A stretch of DNA of 64,000 nucleotides from Mytilus galloprovincialis (taxonomy: Eukaryota > Mollusca > Bivalvia > Mytilida > Mytilidae), in assembly GCF_965363235.1 (NCBI RefSeq), contig NC_134847.1:59800439-59864438 (forward strand), read 5' to 3'. Positions 12,001 to 23,533 of the stretch are shown here, in pieces. The notes below the pieces were generated by a model, which was given only the letters and a program-made list of their open reading frames with translations, was not told where the DNA came from and did not search any database. How positions within the stretch are numbered: the stretch's first letter is position 1; every line of letters begins with the position of its first letter. The position numbers and the translations under genes are program-made.

Positions 12001-14596
12001 CGAAAAAATTTATTGGCCATTCTTGTCCACTAATTTTTTTGTTGCCACAAATGTATGTTGGTTATTGGTGATATCTTTCCGATTCTGTAGTCAACGAGCA
12101 TTGGGTTTTGGTGATACCTTTCCGATGCTGTAGTCAATGTGCGTTTTAAATCAAGGTATTTTTGCATTGAAGCGTCTACATGATTCGGAATCAAGGAAAA
12201 CAAACAAAATGCTTTGCCACACGATTTGTTTGTGTGCAAGGGTGGTCTGTTTTGAAAATTAAAAAAAACTGAAACATCTTTCAACCCGCTGAGTGCATCT
12301 TGATTTGCTTTGTGTCTAACCTCTGTTCCTGTTTAAAGGATAAAATCTTAAAGACTTTGAGTAAAAATGGTCTGACTCGTGCTTTAAACTCTATCTACTT
12401 TGTCTTTGAACAGGTTGGGCACAAGTCAGGAAATGTGGGATACATGAATTCCCTGCTTTCAGGGAACGTCCCTGTTTTCTGGTGTAAAACAAACCCAGTT
12501 TAAATGGGGTTTCCTTTTTTAATTTATGGCATGAAAATTACAAAAGGGCACGTCATAACTGCATCAGTAGAATTTGTAAATACTTATTAAAAGTATTTTA
12601 GGAAATACAAAACATGAATATAAAGTGAAGCCTTGTGTCTTCTAGAACTGGAAAAAACATACAAATCTTTGTTTATTACATCCCAGCTCCTTTGTTCTAA
12701 CAGGTGTGATCTGAGCCGGAACACCCCTACCAGATCACCCTAGTTTGAGTTTCTTTGTTATGCATTCCTCCTTTGTTCTGTAACATTTTGGCGGGAATGT
12801 CAAATCCACTATAAAACTTATAAATAAATATACAATTATACTATCTATCAAAATTCACGTAGAAAAAATCCAGTGTATATGCTGGGATTCGAACTCAAGA
12901 CCTTTAGCATATCAAGCCACGACACAACCACTACACCAGGACGACTGGATACAAACTATCAGTAATTTAACATACTTAAAGGAAACAAGATGTTTTTATA
13001 AGTGGAGCGAGTTGGCAGATCTTTATTCAGTGGGGTTTAAACCCTTTTCGCTAACAAGTCAGTTGTCAGTGATTGTTCAGTTTGATTTTACACTTTTCAA
13101 AAGTGGGGCGAGTCGGTAAACAAGAGTGGGTCGATTTTTTTTTTCATAAAGTGGCGATATAGCTTGGGCCGATTGACCAGTGGGGCGAATTGACATTGTT
13201 TGATATTTACTCATCGTGTTAGGGGGTCAAAAAGGGTATAAATCATATAGTAATTTATAAAGTATATTATAATGGTTGTGTGTCGTTCTAAACTAGATTT
13301 TATGAATTGTAAACGGTTTTTCGTCTAATCTAAAACAGCTGGGATGTAAAATACTTATCCCACTCGGACTTGGTGTGTCAGTGTTAGATCACCCTCTGGC
13401 CTCCGGCCATCGGGGTGATCTTACACTGACACACCGCGTCATCGTGGGATAACTATTAAGGAATCAATTGACCAAGCTGCATGATCCAGGTGTAACTGAA
13501 CATAACTGAATTATGTTCACCTATTGAAAATTTTTATTCATTGAATTTTAATTCCTAAGTGATTAACATACATGTATCTTTTTGTCATCTCATAATTGAT
13601 GATCAAGGTATGGATTGGTGAACAAAGGAATTGTTTTGTTGTGAGTTATGCATCAAATTAGACTTGAAATAAGCTTGATTTTTTAACTAAAAAAACACTT
13701 GCTATCATTAAACATTGTTATTACAAGTAGAATGTGCGCTTTTGTAGATTTCATTACATTAAATGAATAGGAAAAAAAGGAGGTACCTGAATACAATAAT
13801 TTGTATTTCACGTGTCACCCTTACAAAAAATTGTCGATCCCACGTCACGCTTAGACCGCTATGAGACTCACAATGTACATATGTTACTTAGTATATTTAA
13901 ACTAATAAAGTAATATAACTTATAAAACAATATTGAAGTCCACAAGGCACTAGCCACTATAGCTGCGGAACCGTTATGTTATTTTTTAACAATTTACGGA
14001 CCATCCGCAATTAGTCAAAAAATAATCTTAGGTCCTTATGTTATTTTTTTAACTATTTGCAGATTCGCAATTAGTCAAAAAATAACATAAGGACCTTTAG
14101 GCAGCAACCATTTGATTTACTGGAGGGGCTATGGATTTTTTTCCCGGACAAACTTTTTTTTGGGGCGACAAGTCGAAAGCATAACATATAGTGGCAGCTG
14201 AGGGTGAAACAAACAAATTTTTTTCTCAGAGTCAAAAATAAATAAATTTTTTCTCTAAAATGGCAAAAACTGGAAACAAACTTTTTTCTCTCCAAAAAAC
14301 TCCATATATACCTTTAAACTGACCTTAAATATTTTGAACCAATGTTTTCAAAACATTATAGAATTTTCTAAGATAGGGATTACGCAATGTCAGCGAATGA
14401 ACCCCACGGCTATAACCGGCAACTGAACTTACGTTTCTTTCTTTGGTTTAGGAACCGATGCTGAGAATTTTTGGACAGACATTATTTTCGGAACATTTCT
14501 TCTTTTCGCACATATCGGAACTGTTAATGACCGACCAATACATAAAGCAAATTTAGGAATTAAGCACACTGGCCTTCTCAACCCTGACAGTGACAT
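5972..14596 (-). CDS. FDX: Mitochondrial [2Fe-2S] ferredoxin (adrenodoxin family) with two alternative second exons
   Basis: The gene encodes a small electron carrier of the mitochondrial matrix. Coding exons on the minus strand: exon 1 14433-14596, alternative exon A 9284-9390 or B 9123-9235, exon C 6454-6586, exon D 5972-6062. Exon 1 is a basic, acid-poor presequence starting MSLSGLRRP and ending PKPKKE, as expected for matrix import. The product is 164 aa (A) or 166 aa (B). Ligand cysteines appear as [12 protein letters not shown] in exon C and SRLGCQ in exon D. The C-terminus [10 protein letters not shown] resembles FDX1, and the FDX2 C-terminal motif is absent. All boundaries have GT/AG, and exons 1 and C use GTAAGT donors. 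Relatives reduce mitochondrial P450s (FDX1) or support Fe-S cluster assembly (FDX2). Which role each isoform plays here is inference. Confidence 0.93.
6454..6586 (-). CDS. FDX: Ferredoxin exon C (three iron-sulphur cysteines)
   Basis: This 133-nt exon encodes [15 protein letters not shown]... and [15 protein letters not shown], the cluster-binding loop and the acidic partner-binding helix of adrenodoxin-type ferredoxins. It ends GATAC|GTAAGT. Confidence 0.94.
6902..8830. repeat. SINE-like copy (6902-6971, resuming near 8769) split by a three-unit repeat element (6972-8768)
   Basis: The inner element begins AGCTCACCTGGCCCGAAGG, carries a (GTC)n-rich stretch at 7017-7078, and ends GGTGAGCGACACAGGC...GAGCCTCTAG near 8768. 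Inside are three roughly 500-bp direct units, each starting with 'cttttacaaaa.tct..c.ctgaaactact' near 7079, 7580 and 8086. Units 1 and 2 are nearly identical and unit 3 is more diverged. Flanking sequence (ttaatgccact..., resuming near 8769) resembles the SINE at 5215. No protein is encoded. It lies in ferredoxin intron B-C. Confidence 0.6.
8930..9040 (+). repeat. Fragment of a dispersed mussel repeat
   Basis: The text around 'gaagacccattggtggtcttttgttg' to 'cccatttccattctcaat' is matched in reverse complement at about 63175-63270. It lies within 100 bp of exon B. Confidence 0.5.
9123..9235 (-). CDS. FDX: Ferredoxin alternative exon B (FDX1-like half)
   Basis: This 113-nt exon encodes [15 protein letters not shown]...DNDIDVDGF, continuing as VDGFGACEG over the junction. 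That is the FDX1 signature (human DIDGFGACEG). It has the same entry and exit phases as exon A, from which it is separated by only 48 nt (9236-9283). The acceptor is TATTTTCAG; the donor is G|GTTTGT. Confidence 0.92.
9284..9390 (-). CDS. FDX: Ferredoxin alternative exon A (FDX2-like half)
   Basis: This 107-nt exon encodes [15 protein letters not shown]...DNDIELE. It is entered with one base completing a Thr codon and left after the first base of a Gly codon, giving IELEG-ACEG across the junction. MDRDGDRI and the two-residue-shorter IELEG loop match the FDX2 pattern (FVDRSGQRI, VDLEG). The acceptor TTTTTTACAG is pyrimidine-rich; the donor is G|GTATTA. Confidence 0.9.
9391..10577. other. Ferredoxin intron 1, proximal part
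   Basis: Unremarkable AT-rich intron sequence with an A run at 9449. No exon-like segment in frame with the ferredoxin was seen. Confidence 0.4.
10578..11455 (+). repeat. Dispersed mussel repeat interrupted by a terminal-inverted-repeat element (about 10667-11297)
   Basis: The outer repeat has the form 'ccaggattataatttaatacgcc...' then 'agtgacgctcag' then '...acaagtacaaagttgaagagcattgag'. It is continuous in the copy at 21967-22225 but split here after 'caaaatagttttaa'. The inserted piece starts GTGTAACACCACTAATTC and ends GAATTAGTGGTGTAC, an inverted pair, and shows no protein-coding frame. Confidence 0.6.
11456..12868. other. Intron sequence without recognised gene
   Basis: Within ferredoxin intron 1. 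A roughly 50-bp imperfect tandem duplication lies at about 12060-12145 ('ttggtgata.ctttccgat.ctgtagtcaa' twice). Short frames here lack motifs. Confidence 0.35.
12869..12949 (-). repeat. tRNA-like sequence (tRNA pseudogene or SINE head)
   Basis: The minus strand reads TCCAGT...TGGTGTAGTGGTT...GAGTTCGAATCCCA...ACTGGA. A- and B-box-like elements and a 6-bp closing stem are visible. At 81 nt with weak arms I cannot draw a clean cloverleaf or a convincing anticodon, so a functional tRNA is not claimed. Confidence 0.45.
13357..13450. repeat. Imperfect palindrome (hairpin element)
   Basis: ATCCCAC and GTGGGAT close the ends. Inside, GGTGTGTCAGTGTTAGATCACC pairs with GGTGATCTTACACTGACACACC. The GC-rich loop reads TCTGGCCTCCGGCCATCG. 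Confidence 0.6.
14030..14096. repeat. Short palindrome
   Basis: AGGTCCTTATGTTATTTTTT is mirrored by AAAAAATAACATAAGGACCT around a roughly 27-nt loop. A partial related copy precedes it at 13972-14036. Confidence 0.6.
14433..14596 (-). CDS. FDX: Ferredoxin coding exon 1 (mitochondrial presequence)
   Basis: It encodes 54 codons plus two bases (phase 2) and ends AC|GTAAGT. The sequence is rich in Arg, Lys, Ser and hydrophobic residues, with almost no acidic residue until its last codon. ATG at 14594-14596 is the first in frame. Confidence 0.88.
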
Positions 14597-16715
14597 CGTC
14601 GTAGGTATTATCTGGTTCTAATATCGTAACCGTGCGTAGAAGATAGGGAAAACAGTAAAATGAACCAGTCGTTATGTTGATACAAATGACAGAATCCCAT
14701 ACAAAACGAACAATACTATCAATGTAGCTGAATTACTACAAAGTAAAATTTTCATATTATACCCACAGACATATAATTGTAACAGGTAGATATTTCATGT
14801 CTCTGTATTAACCATATGAGAAAAAATATTCAACTTGTATAGCATTTATTTTAAGAAAATGATTTGTAGCAATGTTTCTTGAATTTGTTTTTGTCGGGAT
14901 GGTATCTAGAACATAGTGTATGATTAGGGCCTTAGTATAATAGTCCTGGGAACAGTATATTTTACATTTGTGGTTGCTGAATAGTCCCAGATGGTATGAA
15001 TAATTCCATACCTTGGCCAGTTGCATATAATAATGATAAGAATTCGGCTTGCCTAAGAATTCAGGTGTTAGTCCAATTTTACACTGATTTTCAAGTATAC
15101 ATTATGCTTCGGATTGTTGGTATTTCAAGAGATATATAGACATGTATGTGTATATATGTCTCTTGTATTTCACTCTTTCTCAAGTTGAATATAGCTATTT
15201 AAAATAAGAAAATATCAAATTTGACGTTCGTATGTATGAAAATGAAGTTCATGCTACGTTTAATGTCAAGTGTCGAAAGAATTAAGGCATTATGAAAGAC
15301 TGATGAAGAAATAATTAAGGCTTTAGTTCTTCAACCTAATATCTATCTCTGATTATTTATCCAGTTAAACATTGCGAAAGTTCCATGAGTAGTAGCCGAG
15401 TGCAGTAGTTGTATCCGAGGGGACAATAAACTTAAATTAGTATATTCTACGAATTTATCTAGTACTATCACGTCAGTAAGTGTTTTATTTTACCGATAGA
15501 GACAACAGACAATACATGTCGGGGCTAAATCAACTATCGTAATATGAAAAACATAAACAAAACCGACAAGGCTAAGTCCTGCTCGGGCGTCAACCCTAGC
15601 ATGATACATTGAAATTCCACGAAATACAATAACGCTTGCGGTCAAATAGTTTCGTCGAGGTCCAATAGTTGGAAACGATCGACCGGTCAATTAGTTCAAC
15701 GCTTGCCGCAATTTGAAAAATAGTCAAACTATTGTGTATCTATTTCATAGAGAAAAAAAATATGATAATTTGTTTTATTGACTTGGTATGAGTGGAATGG
15801 TTGTCGGGAAAAAAGACTGAGATTACGCTTCATTAAGTTTTTTCTCTAGCAACAGGTCAGCAACATTTAAACTTTACATATGAATTTTCACTCGTGAGCA
15901 AGAACGTTTCAAAACAAATTTAATTTCACCACAATTAATTACCTAAAAGTTTGAATTCCTCTCCTATTTCCCTTCTTTTGAACAGTAATGAATGGGAAGT
16001 GTATGGACAAGCCAGGAACCTAGTGGATGTTAACGTTCAGATCTATTCATTTTTCTTTACGAATTCACCATTCCAGTTTAGAATTTAGAGTTATGATTTG
16101 GAAAACAGATCACATGTATTTACCTCATCTGTTACAAGCAAAGCGAGTATTGACCTTTAGAGATAATATTTACATAAATATACAAACAGTTTCCTTAAAT
16201 TAAAGGGTTGTTGAACTGACATTTTTAAAGTTTTTTCTTTAAACATATTTTCACCCCTGCTGCTGACTACACATGATATTTAAATTTTCTTTGAAAGATG
16301 CAGAAAAAAGAAAATAACCACAATAATAAGTCGACAACCGTTTTGCTGTATACTAGTATATCATTTTTTTTTATTTTGTCATATGGATGATTAATACAGG
16401 TAAGAGATTGTATAGCTTTTTGCATATAATTTATACCAAAAAAGTTTTTTAAACGTGCAACTTATAAACCAACATCTCAATTACAATGTATCAAAATATA
16501 TCTGGAAACTGTTTTTTTCTAATTGTGGTTTGAACTCTTTTTATAACTAGTGTCACATGTATATTGAGTAAATTTATCAGGACGAAAACACGAAAAATAT
16601 CATTGAAGTCAATATATGACACGAATGGTTGTTTTAAACATTATTTTTATGGGCAAAAATATATATAGTACAGGGGACAATCAATTTTCTTACTGTATGC
16701 TTCTTAGAAACAAAC
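14597..16715. other. 5' flank of the ferredoxin gene and intergenic sequence
   Basis: It should contain the ferredoxin promoter and 5' UTR, but no core promoter motif could be assigned. No coding frame with recognisable content was seen on either strand. Confidence 0.35.
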
Positions 16716-16803
16716 CAAACTCTGGAATAACTTGGACATAGCGTATACATAATTCAGCCAATCATTAACGACAATCATTATTCCTAACTATACCATCAAA
16801 CTC

Positions 16804-19328
16804 TGGAATAACTTGATGATATCAACAACATGAGGACATCAATAAAACAAATTATAAAGAATCTATGGAAAAATACGTACCAACAAACACATCACTTGAT
16901 AAACAGGGCCACCCTTGGATGAATACCCAAATAAGACGGTTGAGCAAACAGAAACAAAGAGCTTACCCCAAAACAAAACAACTCACCAAAGGACTGGAAA
17001 AGGTATAAAAACATCAAAGCTGAACTTCAACGAGAGTCGAGACGAGCAGATACAAAATGCATGCAAGATATAGTCCGTGAAGATTTATACAAGAACCCAA
17101 AAAGATTTTGGTCATACATAAAGAAACAGGAATCTTCAGGTATAACAACCATAAAAAAATAAAGATGGATACATGCACAGCGACACACCAACAAAAGCTT
17201 CTATACTAAACAGCCAATTCCATTCAGTATACACCCACGAAGACCTAAACAACATGCCAAATACAGGGCCAAGCCCACACCCAACCATGAGACCAATAAA
17301 AAACAGTCAGAACGGTATCACTAAACCACTTAGAAGACTAAGACCGTTTACGGCAACTGCCCCAGATGACATACCAGCCTCCATCCTTATTAATACTGCT
17401 GATCAACTATCACCTTACCTGACTAGACTACATCAACTGTCAATGGACCAGGGATCATTTCCAGAATATTGGAGGACAGCCAACATAGTCCCAGTCTATA
17501 AGAGAGGGGGAAACACACAGCAGCAAACTACCGTCCAGTGTCCTTGACATTCATCTCATGGAGCTGCTTGAGCACATAGTCCACAGTTCTATCATGGACC
17601 ACTTTGGCCAAAACAACATACTTTGTGACGAACAACATGGGTTTAGAACCATACGATCATGCGAGTCCCAGCTAGTAATAACTAAACATGAAATAGCTAA
17701 GAACATGTAGGACAGCGACCAGACAAACATCATTATGTTAGACATTGTCAAGGCCTTTGATAAGGTACTATATGCCAGACTACTTCATGAATAAAATGGT
17801 TTGTTATGGGGTAAGAGGTTTCCAGCTTGAATGGATAAAACAGTTTCTGTCCAACAGAACTCACTCTGTGATTCTCGAAAACCACAAGTCGGACCCTCTT
17901 GACGTGGTATCTTGAGTACCCCATTGCACTGTGATGGGTCCCTTACTCTTTCTGGCCTTTATCAACGACCTCCTATGCAGAAGCTACAACATCAAGCGCA
18001 CGACTGTTTGCTGATGACTGGTCTACTCTTCCGCTGCATTGCACTGGGAAAACAGAAGATGCAGACTTGCTGCAAAAAGGCCTAAAATTGGTGGAAAATG
18101 GGAAAAGTATTGGCAAATTTGTGTTCACCCGGAAAAATGTACACTGAGTCATCCGTGTCTCAGGACGACGTCAGCTACACCAGACATCATCCTACACACT
18201 CCATGGACACACATTAGAGACAACAGACAGCGGGAAATACCTTTGGCTCACTATCAACAAAGACCTCACCTGAATAAACCATATATCATTCAACCAGACC
18301 ATAGGGAAAGTCTCAAAGACACTTGGCTTCTTACGCGGAGAGTTCTTGGTAGGTGTACTCCAGCAACAAAAGCCACAGCCTACTCTACGCTTGTAAGACC
18401 GACTCTGGAATATGCTTCCCTAGTATGGGAACCTCACCAAATCACCACCATACGCGACATAGACCAGGTACAAAGACGAGCAGCTTGCATTGTCTATAGT
18501 TGCTACCAGGACAACTCTCCTGGTTGTCTTACTAAGCTACTGGACCAACTTCAATGGGAATCACTGCAGCACAGACGATGGAAACAGAGCCTTGTGCTGT
18601 GTTATAAGACCCAACACCAGTTGATTGCCATTGATCCAGCCAAATACTAAACAACAGGGGACAATAGGACCAGGGGCTACCACAAACTGAGACAAACTAG
18701 AGCGAAGAGGGATATCTACTACCACTCATTCTTCCAACTATTAAAGAGTGGAATGAACTCCCCAAATATGTAGTGGAGTCCGGATCACTAGAGGTCTTTA
18801 GGGCCAGAGTGAATATCATCACCTGGACCCTGCCACATCTGAAATAGACAACAGGAGAACAAGTGTACAGATGTAATTAAGGTGACTCGAGGGTCTAAAT
18901 CGATTTTTTAAATTTTATATAGGATATCGCTATATGTTTCTATAAATGAACCTTATATCTTATACTTAATAAAAAATAAAATAAAAAAATATAGGTCATT
19001 TATGAGTTAAAAAAGATATTTTAATTGTAATCTACAATTGAAAATTCATCTGGGGCCAACACGAATTGATTTTTGTTTAAATTATTTTTGTACCATATGA
19101 TAAAGTAACAACTACTTAAGGTAACACATAAAATTTGTAAAGAAAAATAAATGTTTATTTTCTTCTGAAATTTGTATACCCTAGAGCCTCCTTAAGACAA
19201 TATTTTATTGTAAATACCATCCAGTTTTACCTGGACTTTTACTTTTGGCCAGAGGAGTGACCTCTGTCCGTTTGAGATGCGTCATTTACACTTTAATAGA
19301 GTTCGACTCGAAATGTGAAGAAGAAGAA
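16804..19328 (+). mobile_element. Decayed non-LTR retrotransposon (LINE), RT domain, carrying a MITE
   Basis: Fragments in shifting frames read as a CR1/Jockey-like RT: APDDIPASILI and FPEYWRTANIVPVYKRGG (17173-17547), then LRDEQHGFRT-like, FDKVPYARLLH-like, GVPxxTVMGPLLFLAFINDL-like (about 17900-17975) and a thumb-region frame (18039-18650) with STLVRPTLEYASLVWEPH. At least four frame changes and several stops separate them, so it is inactive. The tail ends in GAAGAAGAA near 19328. Direct repeats of about 80 bp flank it (16732-16800 and 19330-19400). Confidence 0.75.
18877..19195. repeat. TTAA-flanked MITE inside the LINE relic
   Basis: The left end TTAAGGTGACTCGAGGGT is inverted at the right end as ACCCTAGAGCCTCCTTAA. 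TTAA at both extremities is what piggyBac-type transposition produces. Non-coding and AT-rich. Confidence 0.55.
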
Positions 19329-19412
19329 CTTGGACATAGTTTATACATAATTCAGCAAATCATTTACGACATTTATTACTTATAACTATACCACCAAGCT
19401 TCGGAACAATTT

Positions 19413-20857
19413 GTATTTGACATAGCATACTATTTATTAAACATCCGGGTTTTAAAAGTTTTTTTTCTATCTTTCCCTATGCATTGCCCTTGTGAGGCAA
19501 ACATAAAAAAAATACACATAGTATAGAAAAACATAAATTGCATTTTGATTAACTGTTTTATATGATGATCAACAAAAATAAATTTAAAAGACAATGTTTT
19601 TCAAATGAGCTGAAAATGCCCATGTAATAAGACAAATTGTTTTTTGATGAGCCGATCAAAATGCAGTTTGTGGTTTATACCAGCTTAAACCAGTATTTGA
19701 ATAAAATATTATAGTACATTTTATGGTGTGCATTAATGACAACTGCATATCTCATAATGCGATATGACTTTACTAGTAGAGTTTTTTACTTTCATGACAT
19801 TTTTACCTAATATGTCTGTTTGTTTTGTTTACACATATATAATGGAATTTGATGAGACTGCCATACAAGTGAGAGGTCTAGATAGCTATAAAATCTATAT
19901 ATATATATATGTTATCCGTCGTTTGATGCGTTTGAGCTTTTGATTTTGGCATTTGATTAGGAACTTTCCGTTTTAAATTTTCCTCGGAGTTCGGTATTTT
20001 TGTGAGTTTTACTTTTACAATAAATCAGATGTATTTTTTTCTAATCAATTTATTTTTACAAAAACTTTCACGTGTTTTCTTTGTATTAAACCAGAGAAGA
20101 GCAATTCTAAATTATTTAGTTTGTGTCCAATGCATCTGTCTTGCAGTTATGATAATTAATGGGTTTAAACTATCTGAACTGAAAACCTACGTAATGACTA
20201 ACGATCCTTATAAGATGTAATAAAATGACTAATTTGAACAGAAAAGGTAAAAAATGTGCGAAGAAAAACGCGACCGAATTTTAGAAATCTGTAACAGAAT
20301 GGCTGTTTTTGTTAGTCATACGTACTGTTATGATTAGTTTTCAGTCTGTTTCAACTGTTTTTGATAGTTTATTGTATTGGTTTATTGTTATACCATTGTC
20401 CATGTTTTAAATTGTGGTACCTACAGTCTCGTCCTATCGGCTATTGTCCTTGATTGTGTTAAAACCGACATTTTGTAATTTGGTGTCGTGTGGAGCAAGA
20501 TCTACTTACCAGTTTTAATTTGAGCAAGTATTTATGTTTATGGTATGATACTGCTGTAAAATAGAAAGCTGACAATTGAAAATAAAACTCATAAAGGGAA
20601 TCATTAATTCTAGTTAGAAGTCAATATTGAGGAAAATATCAAAATATGAGGAACACCGTCTGATTTCTTAAATTGTCCTGTACAAAGTCAGGAATATGAC
20701 AGTTGTTATCTAATAATTCCTTCTCTAAGAATATATTTAATTTTCAATTGTTCAAGCTTCACACCGCATAACCAATGCGTCTGAGCCAAGCCAGGAACTT
20801 AAGACTCCATGGATTGCTTTGTCTTTTTGGTTTGGTTTATAATGTTTTACCTTATAT
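19413..20857. other. Intergenic, mostly repeat-derived
   Basis: 19855-20020 matches a dispersed repeat also found at 36725-36935 ('acaagtgagaggt...ctagctataaa' to 'gtatttttgt'), interrupted by a TA microsatellite. No gene recognised. Confidence 0.4.
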
Positions 20858-21440
20858 ATAAAAAAAGAAGATGTGGTGTAATTGCCAATGAGACAACTAT
20901 CCACAAAAGACCAAAATGACACAGACATGAACAACTATAGGTCACCGTACGGCCTTCAACAATGAGCAAAGCCCAAACTGCATAGTCAGCTATAAAAGGC
21001 CCCGATAAGACAATGTAAAACAATTCAAACGAGAAAACTAACGGCCTCATTTATATATATATATATAAAAAAAAAAAAAAAGGGAACGAAAAACAAATAT
21101 ATTACACATAAACAAACGACAACCACTGAATTACAGGCTCCTGACTTGGGACAGGCACATACATAAATAATATGGCGGGGTTAAACATGTTAGCGGGATC
21201 CCAACCCTCCCCCTAACCTGGGACAGTGGTATAACAGTACAACATAAGAACGAACTATAAAAATCAGTTGAAAAAGGCTTAACTCATCAGATGGACAAAA
21301 ATACAAGTGGACGTGGCCCGGTACTTATACATCCCGACACAAAAAGACACAATGAACAGATCTGAGAGTACTCGCAGTTATCTGACAGCTAGTTCAAAGC
21401 CACTAACAACTAATAAAAAAAATAATGCATCTAAGACTAA
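20858..21440 (+). repeat. Dispersed mussel repeat, longest copy in the window
   Basis: It starts 'agaagatgtggtgtaattgcc' and runs through '...gagacaactatccac', 'gtcaccgtacggccttcaacaatgagc' and '...ctgacttgggacaggcacatac'. Shorter relatives lie at 36348-36515, 44255-44640 and 52266-52400, and an inverted fragment at about 61435-61520. A TA/A-rich microsatellite lies inside. Confidence 0.65.
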
Positions 21441-21966
21441 ACTATCAATCCGTACACATCCGTTTACCTAAATAAACATTGTTAAAATACTATTTTCTAA
21501 GTTTCCAAACGGTACTGTTGGTGTTATAAGCATATCAGATGCTGTTAGTATTATAAGCATATATATTGTTAAATAAAAATATCAATTACTACCACTCATA
21601 GACTTCAAGAGGTTACTTTACGAAATATCATAATTACCATAGTTGTAAATAGTTATCAAAGGTACAAGGATTATATTTTAATCTGACAGGAACATAATAG
21701 AATGTACATATAATTTCTTTACTTTTGGTACAATACAGACCTAAAACGGACCAAGGTATGGTCTGCTCCTATGGCAGCCTTACACAAGACAAACAGGATA
21801 TATATTCTACCTAACACTTCCATGCACTCCCTTGTGAGGTCTACCGTACCCTCTATAGATGAATGTACACCCTTGTTAATCCTATCTGACTTCACACTAT
21901 CACAGTAGTATATCGATGTTCAAAAATCATAAAAATATTGAAAAAAAATATAAATCAAGGTAACAA

Positions 21967-23533
21967 ATGGTTATCAAAGGTACCAACTAGGATCATAATT
22001 TAATACGCCAGACGTGCGTTTCGTCTACATAAGACCCGTCAGTGACGCTCAGATCAAAATAGTTATAAAGCCAAACAAGTACAAAGTTGAAGAGCATTGA
22101 AGACCCAAAATTTCAAAAAGTTTTGCCAAATACGGCTAAGGTAATCTATGCCTGGGATACGAAAATCCTTAGTTTTTAACGAAAAATTCATAGTTTTGTA
22201 AACAGGAAATTTATAAAAATGACCATATAATTGATATTGATGTCAACACCGAAGTGCTGATTACTAGGCTGGTGATACCCTCGGGAACGAAACGTTCACC
22301 AGCATTGGCATCGATCCAGTGGTGTAAATAGTTATCAAAGGTACCAGGATTATAAATTAATACGGCAGACGCGCGTTTCGTCTACATAAGACTCAACAGT
22401 GACGCTCAGATCAATATAGTTATAAATCCAAACAAGTATAAAGTTGAAGAACATTGAGGACCCAAAATTCATAAAAATGACCATATAACTGATATTCATA
22501 TCAACATCGAAGTGCCGACTAACAAACAAAGAATAAATCCCATGAACTGAAAATTGAGCGATAATCGGGTTTAAACCCCAACTCAATTTGACCAACCCGC
22601 TAAATTTATTTCCATCAATTCATAGATCAAAAACAGACTCTTATACTCTTTTATTGTCTAAGATACACCTTCGAATAAAATTCAGTTAAATTTTATTGTT
22701 CCACTTGGAAATTGAGGTGGTATTGTTTTCAACATGTCATTTTGATCTTTAGTATCAGATATTATAAACATTTTGTTAAAACTTTTAAAAACTTTTTGTT
22801 TGTTTTCTAACTACATCAAATGTATTGTTCAAAATATACTGACAGTTAATATTCACACCTGACCTGATTCATACGATATGCTATTATTTCGTTTGATCAA
22901 TGCATCTACTATTCATGCATAAGCCTTTGTATCTGTACACGTATTTTACTGTCCACGTAATTACTTGTTATACTAGTACAAGACTTTGTTCTATTTTATA
23001 AATATCTTAAACGCCATTAAGATCAAATATTCTTCTATATTCCTTTAGGGTCTTCGTAAAAATCAACTCAATCTCTGCTCTGAAATTCCTAGTTACCTAT
23101 GTACAGAAACTTTTTGTTCAAAATTGACACACATTCATTGTTTTTTTGTCAAATGAATGTTTAATAATTATAAACATTCGTTATTTTCATTTGAAACATC
23201 ATTTAATCTAGTGACGTTTCGTCCCCGAGGGTATCACCAGCCCAGTAGTCAGCACTTCGGTGTTGACATGAATATCAATCATTTTTATAAATTTTCTGTT
23301 TACAAAACTTTTGAATTTTTCGAAAAACTAAGGATTTTCTTACCCCAGGAGTAGATTACCTTAGCCGTATTTGGCACAACTTTTTGGAATTTCGGGTCCT
23401 CAATGCTCTTCAACTTTGTATTTGTTTGGCTTTTTAACTATTTTGATCTGAGCGTCACTGATGAGTCTTATGTAGACGAAACGCACGTTTGGCGTATAAA
23501 ACTATAATCCTGGTACTTTTGATAACTATTTGT
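21967..23533. repeat. Inverted repeat pair of a dispersed mussel repeat, plus a partial third copy
   Basis: The left arm (about 21967-22312) carries 'ccagacgtgcgtttcgtctac' through 'aacaccgaagtgctga' and 'tgataccctcggg'. The right arm (about 23215-23533) is its diverged reverse complement. A truncated direct copy sits at 22330-22500. The spacer has no recognised gene. Another inverted fragment ends near 24030. Confidence 0.65.

Noticed and set aside
12869-12949. Functional tRNA gene on the minus strand
   Set aside because: Promoter-box-like motifs are present, but the arms do not fold cleanly and the length is off; called tRNA-like only.
15290-15330. Hammerhead ribozyme core (CTGATGA followed by GAAATA)
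   Set aside because: The required flanking helices and paired GAAA/cleavage site could not be found; chance motif.
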